Assembly: GCA_031292015.1 (NCBI GenBank)
Contig: JARLHY010000163.1
Span: 1 to 64,000, forward strand
Origin: Negativicutes bacterium
Lineage (GTDB): Bacteria > Bacillota_C > Negativicutes > Sporomusales_B > JARLHX01
Length of the DNA stretch: 64,000 bases
Direction of reading: 5' to 3'
Below, piece after piece: positions 60,009 to 64,000 of the stretch. The notes beneath the pieces are model-generated. The model had not been told where the DNA came from. It searched no databases and saw nothing but the letters and a program-made list of their open reading frames with translations. A program made the position numbers and the translations under genes. Positions within the stretch are counted from its first letter, which is position 1, and the number at the start of each line of letters is the position of its first letter.

Positions 60009-62033
60009 ATGGAAAACCGTTACAGAACCAAGAAGTACACTGCCGGCGGGGTTGCCTTCCCGCGGCAAATTTTTACGCCCGTTGATTTTGCAATTTTCGA
60101 CCAGGCAAATGATGCGATCTTCTTGCATGACGCTGAAAGCGGGGCCCTGCTCAATCTCAACAAAAAAGCCTGTGAACTCTATGGCTATTCCCCGGAAGAG
60201 GCTCGCACCCTGAAATTTTCCGCTCTCCATCCCGGTGAATACCCCTATACCGAAGAAGAAGGCCTGCGGCTGATAAGAAAAGCCGCCGGCGGTGAACCCC
60301 AGACGGTTGAATGGAAAACAGGCACCAAGACCGGTCGGGAAATATGGACCGAGGTAAATCTGAAGCTGGTCACTATCAACGACCACGAGATGGTACTGGC
60401 CATCGTCCGTGACATCACCCGCCGCAAGCGCACCGAACAGCGGATGCAGATCCAGCATACCTACCTGTCCCTGCTGCAGGAAACGACCCTGTCGATCATG
60501 AATCTGAACAAACTCGAGGCCGGCGACCTCTTAACCAACCTCGTAAGCCACGCCAGTACCCTTTTGGGAACAAATCACGGTTTCCTCTACCTCGCTGACA
60601 GCGAAAATGCGTTTCTTGAACTCAAAGTAAGCACTTCCCTGCAAGATACCTTCCTTAGCCCGAAGATCCGGCCGGGCGAAAACCTCGCCGGCAAGGTCTG
60701 GGAGAGCGGCGAACCGCTTGCCATCGCCAACTACGCGACCTGGAGCGAGCGCCCGCCGACAACCCCCGAATACATCCGGGCAATGATCGGCGCCCCTCTG
60801 AAAACCGGGGCAAAGGTATTCGGCGTCATCGGCCTTTGCTACATTGACGAAGAGTATCAGTTCAGGGAAGATGAAATAGCTTTGTTCGGCCGGTTTGCCG
60901 AACTGGCGTCCATCGCGCTTGACAACGCCAGGCTCTATACCACCGCGCGAACCGAACTCAGTGAGCGCAAACAGGATGATTCTGCCCTCAGGACCAGCGA
61001 AGAACGCCATCGCCTCTTGTTTAACAGCGTCAATGACGCCATGTACCTGACCGAAATCGCCGAAGAAGGCCTGCCGGAAAAAATTGTTGAGGTCAACGAT
61101 GCCGCATGCCGGCTTCTGGGCTACAGCCGGGAAGAATTCCTGCAGCTCACCTCTGCCGATATTGTGCCACTGGAGTACCGCGGCGATGCGCAGGAAAAAG
61201 CCGCCATTTTGGATTACGAAAAACACGTTTTCTCCGAAAGCGTCTATCTTACCAAGAGCGGCACCAGCATTCCTGTCGAAGTCAACTCCCACCTGCTGCC
61301 GCTGGAAAATCGCCCCTGCGTCCTGTCGATGGTTCGCGATATCACCGAACGCAAACGGGTTGAGAAAGAAGTGGCCCGGATTGACCGGCTGAACCTTATC
61401 GGGGCCATGGCCGCCGGCATCGGTCACGAAATCAGAAATCCGCTCACCACCGTTCGCGGCTTTCTCCAGATGCTCACAAGCAAAGAAGAGTGCCTGCCTC
61501 ATAAAGAATATTTTGAACTGATGGTCCATGAACTTGACCGGGCCAATTCCATCATCAGCGAATTTTTGTCCCTGGCCAAAAACAAGGCAGTCGACCTCAG
61601 AAGCGGCAGCCTGAACACCGTTGTCAACATGATATTACCGCTGTTGGAAGCCGGCGCCATCCTCTATGACAAAAGCGTCAGAATGGATCTGGGGGAAATT
61701 CCCGATATCCAGCTTGATGAAAAAGAAATCCGTCAACTGGTCCTCAACTTGGTCAGGAACGGATTGGATGCCATGCCGCCCGGCGGTGTCCTGACAGTCA
61801 GAACCCATGCTACAGACAGTGACGTCATCCTGTCTGTGCAGGACCAAGGCAAGGGCATTGCGCCTGATGTCGCCGAAAAGATCGGAACACCGTTTTTCAC
61901 CACCAAAGAGTACGGTGTGGGCTTGGGTTTGGCGGTTTGCTACAGTATCGCCTCCAGACATAACGCGACCATAATCTTCGACAGCGGCCCGACCGGAACT
62001 ACCTTTTCCGTCCATTTCCGCAGAGTCCATTGA
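60009..62033 (+). CDS. Orphan PAS-GAF-PAS sensor histidine kinase
   Basis: No membrane helix is present. A PAS domain (~25-145: DQANDAIFLHDAESGALLNL), a GAF domain (~165-310: LGTNHGFLYLADSENAFLEL), a second PAS (~335-455) and a kinase core follow. His473 in IGHEIRNPLTTVRG is the phosphorylation site; the ATP-binding part has NLVRNGLDAMPPGG, DQGKGIAPDV, FFTTKEYGVGLGLAV. The short HATPase resembles NtrB/sporulation-kinase types (KinA-like), so it could feed a sporulation phosphorelay. No response regulator is encoded nearby. ATG 60009 lies behind GGAGGT. Confidence 0.9.
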   Translation: MENRYRTKKYTAGGVAFPRQIFTPVDFAIFDQANDAIFLHDAESGALLNLNKKACELYGYSPEEARTLKFSALHPGEYPYTEEEGLRLIRKAAGGEPQTVEWKTGTKTGREIWTEVNLKLVTINDHEMVLAIVRDITRRKRTEQRMQIQHTYLSLLQETTLSIMNLNKLEAGDLLTNLVSHASTLLGTNHGFLYLADSENAFLELKVSTSLQDTFLSPKIRPGENLAGKVWESGEPLAIANYATWSERPPTTPEYIRAMIGAPLKTGAKVFGVIGLCYIDEEYQFREDEIALFGRFAELASIALDNARLYTTARTELSERKQDDSALRTSEERHRLLFNSVNDAMYLTEIAEEGLPEKIVEVNDAACRLLGYSREEFLQLTSADIVPLEYRGDAQEKAAILDYEKHVFSESVYLTKSGTSIPVEVNSHLLPLENRPCVLSMVRDITERKRVEKEVARIDRLNLIGAMAAGIGHEIRNPLTTVRGFLQMLTSKEECLPHKEYFELMVHELDRANSIISEFLSLAKNKAVDLRSGSLNTVVNMILPLLEAGAILYDKSVRMDLGEIPDIQLDEKEIRQLVLNLVRNGLDAMPPGGVLTVRTHATDSDVILSVQDQGKGIAPDVAEKIGTPFFTTKEYGVGLGLAVCYSIASRHNATIIFDSGPTGTTFSVHFRRVH

Positions 62034-62070
62034 TACTTTGCTGTTACTTGATTATTAACGGAAAACACCA

Positions 62071-62103
62071 AAAAGAAACGCACCCGGTACTTGGGTGCGT
62101 TTT
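62071..62103. terminator. Bidirectional intrinsic terminator
   Basis: AAACGCACCC (62076-62085) pairs with GGGTGCGTTT (62093-62102). T tracts occur on both sides, serving the kinase gene (+) and the TRAP permease gene (-). Confidence 0.88.
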
Positions 62104-62126
62104 TGTGTGAAATCGGTTGTGTACGC

Positions 62127-63992
62127 CTAGTTCAAATGCATCATCTTCGGCAGTACGAGGCTGAACCATGGCACAAAGGCCACCAATAGCAGGCCGACGA
62201 ACAGCACAATGAGATAAGGAATCATCGCCCGGGTTGTCTCCTCCACCTTGGTGCCGCAGATGGCACACGTAGTGTAAAGACCAATCCCGATAGGCGGCGC
62301 GAAAGATCCCAGCCCCATCGCTATCAACAGCACCATGCCATACTGGAGGGGTTCGATACCGAATTTCGGGGCCAGGGGCACAAGGAGCGGGGCAAAAACC
62401 AGCAGCGCCGGTATACCTTCCAGCACGGCCCCCATAACGATCAGGATGACAACCGTGGCCAGCATGAATATCCAGTCGGAGTGCCCGGCCACAAGAGTCA
62501 TGGTCTGGGCAATCTTCTGCGGTACCCCTGCTGCCGTCAAAACCCAGGAGAACGCACTGCCGGTGCTGATGATGAAAAGAACCACACCAGCCTTGACCGA
62601 AGTATCCAGCATCAGGTCCCAGCACTTTTGCCAGCCCAGTTCCTTATAGAAAAAGATTGCCAGAATCAGAGAATAGACCACCGCGAAGGTCGAAACTTCC
62701 GTCGGAGTGGCAATACCGGCGACAATCCCCCCGATCAGAAAAAGCGGGACCAACAGGGCCGGAACGGCAATAAGTCCCAGCTTGCCGACCTCCGACAAAG
62801 GCACCCCGGAAATTCCGGGATATTTTCCTGCTGAGCGCGCCTTGACGTAGATCGCTATCATCAGGCAAACAGCGATCACCGCCGCAGGCAGCAGTCCGGC
62901 CATGAATAAGCCGCCCATCGAGATCGTCGTGATTGATCCTAATACCAGCATCGGCAGGCTGGGCGGAATAGTCTCGCCCATAACCGTGGCGGTGGCCAAA
63001 ACAGCGGCGCTTTCGGACGGATCATAGCCGTTCTTTCGCAGCATCGGATTCAATGTCGATCCGACCGCCGCCACATCGGCTATCTTCGATCCGGAAAGAC
63101 CGGCAAAAATATACATGGTGACAACCATAGCCTGGAGGAGTCCGCCCCGGATCCGTCCGACAATGGAGACAACAAAAGCGGCCAGCCGTCTGCTCAAGCC
63201 TCCTTCAGTCATGATATATCCGGCCATCATGAAAAAAGGTATGGCCAGCAGGACAAAACTCAAAACGCTGGCCTGCATGACCAGGGGTATCTGCGACAGA
63301 TTGCCCCGGCCGGAAAGGAAAAGGTACATCAGCGAGGTCAGGATCAGAACGAACCCGATAGGCAGTCCGAGGGCCAATAGTACTGCAAAAGCGCCAAAGG
63401 CCAAGCCATTGACAAGAGGCGTGACGCCGAACGGACCCCACAGGTTGTTCGTTACCACCAATATTCCCACAAAAACAAGACATATAACCCCGGTCAAAAC
63501 CACCGGTTTCATCGGCTTGCGCGACAGTCTGAGCGAAGCGTAAAAAGCCATCAGCGCCAATCCGACCGTCAGCGGCACAACAAACAGTCCCACCCGGATA
63601 TCCAGCGCCGGCGTGAATTCCATCCAGCGGATTTTTACAACAGTAAGCGAGAAATAACCGGTGAACACGGATACCGCGATCACCATCCATTCGACCAAAG
63701 CGTCGAAAGCCGGGCGCCAGGTCTTCGGCAAGCGATCCACCACGGCGTGGACCGCCATATGTTCGTTGCGGGTATAAGCCAGCGCCCCGCCCAGAAAAGC
63801 CACCATGGTCAGCGCGAATTGGCCGAGTTCATCAGCCCACATAATGGGCGCCTGGAATATTTCCCTGAGGATAATGCCGGCAAAAACGATCACTAATTCG
63901 CCGATAACCGATAATCCCACCAGAATATCCAGCACTTTGTCCATTCTCAGTTTGATTACGCTGTCTTTTTCATTGCCTGTTGTCGTCAACAT
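62127..63992 (-). CDS. TRAP transporter fused permease (DctQM)
   Basis: The first ~190 residues, with four helices and the LREIFQAPIMWADELGQF motif, are the small DctQ subunit. The rest, from about residue 195, is DctM with GLPIGFVL, AIPFFMMAGYIM, GLSGSKIADVAAVGS (family scoop motif) and GETIPPSLPMLVLG. These sodium-driven importers take up C4-dicarboxylates, sialate or other organic acids with a periplasmic DctP protein. The DctP gene should lie upstream, beyond base 64000. The ATG at 63992 is eight bases from the window edge, so overlap with an upstream gene cannot be seen. Confidence 0.93.
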   Translation of the reverse strand: MLTTTGNEKDSVIKLRMDKVLDILVGLSVIGELVIVFAGIILREIFQAPIMWADELGQFALTMVAFLGGALAYTRNEHMAVHAVVDRLPKTWRPAFDALVEWMVIAVSVFTGYFSLTVVKIRWMEFTPALDIRVGLFVVPLTVGLALMAFYASLRLSRKPMKPVVLTGVICLVFVGILVVTNNLWGPFGVTPLVNGLAFGAFAVLLALGLPIGFVLILTSLMYLFLSGRGNLSQIPLVMQASVLSFVLLAIPFFMMAGYIMTEGGLSRRLAAFVVSIVGRIRGGLLQAMVVTMYIFAGLSGSKIADVAAVGSTLNPMLRKNGYDPSESAAVLATATVMGETIPPSLPMLVLGSITTISMGGLFMAGLLPAAVIAVCLMIAIYVKARSAGKYPGISGVPLSEVGKLGLIAVPALLVPLFLIGGIVAGIATPTEVSTFAVVYSLILAIFFYKELGWQKCWDLMLDTSVKAGVVLFIISTGSAFSWVLTAAGVPQKIAQTMTLVAGHSDWIFMLATVVILIVMGAVLEGIPALLVFAPLLVPLAPKFGIEPLQYGMVLLIAMGLGSFAPPIGIGLYTTCAICGTKVEETTRAMIPYLIVLFVGLLLVAFVPWFSLVLPKMMHLN

Positions 63993-64000
63993 CTCACCCG

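Overview
The window is GC-rich chromosomal DNA from an anaerobic, diderm (outer-membrane) Firmicute. A member of the Negativicutes, close to the Sporomusaceae, fits best. Three things point there: Firmicute-style genes with strong AGGAGG ribosome sites; outer-membrane functions (a beta-barrel porin at 32550-33506 and an AsmA-like protein at 4745-6070); and an anaerobe's enzymes (hybrid cluster protein, FeoAB, many ferredoxin-type proteins, TRAP and DASS acid transporters). No rRNA, tRNA, CRISPR array or prophage was seen. The species assignment is inference.

Layout. 1-9.3 kb: a cytosolic CZB-type chemoreceptor, a nitroreductase next to a QueG-like Fe-S protein, a 28-codon remnant of a patatin phospholipase gene, a GNAT acetyltransferase, an AsmA-like protein, an HD-GYP protein, a sirtuin and PdxA. 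9.5-18.8 kb: a metallophosphoesterase and then the most unusual locus of the window. This locus holds a small unknown protein overlapping a GlmS/GlmE-like cobalamin mutase, followed by a RidA protein, an unassigned PLP enzyme, a TrmFO/GidA-like flavoprotein, a P-loop NTPase and a divergent MFS anion transporter. It looks like an undescribed B12-dependent amino- or organic-acid pathway. 19-25 kb: a CstR-like persulfide sensor facing ccdA and a TlpA thioredoxin, then lgt, a Cys/Pro-rich repeat protein, a palindromic repeat element, YibE/F, PAP2 phosphatase and polysaccharide deacetylase genes.

25.6-38.2 kb is an iron island. A seven-gene P19/FTR1/ABC iron-uptake operon carries an FMN-binding lipoprotein as its last gene. 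A porin, DUF2325 and DUF3793 proteins, and feoA-feoB-fur follow. Three Fur boxes lie in front of these units.

38.3-46.3 kb is a sigma-54 regulon: an enhancer-binding protein divergent from a perfect -24/-12 promoter that drives two unknown proteins (one ferredoxin-like), two paralogous DASS transporters and a LigI-like lactonase gene broken by a one-base deletion. 46.3-64 kb: a DUF1848 protein, a glycolate/lactate oxidase pair (GlcD/GlcF-like), a dCache chemoreceptor, a YdjM-like hydrolase, hybrid cluster protein, a 440-bp multi-hairpin element, TerC, copA-csoR with a classical CsoR operator, an orphan PAS/GAF histidine kinase and a fused TRAP permease.

Small genes read directly from the sequence are at 17061-17165 (34 aa) and 50414-50554 (46 aa), with a weaker one at 54059-54133 (24 aa). 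Family names come from motif recognition by eye; no database search was possible.
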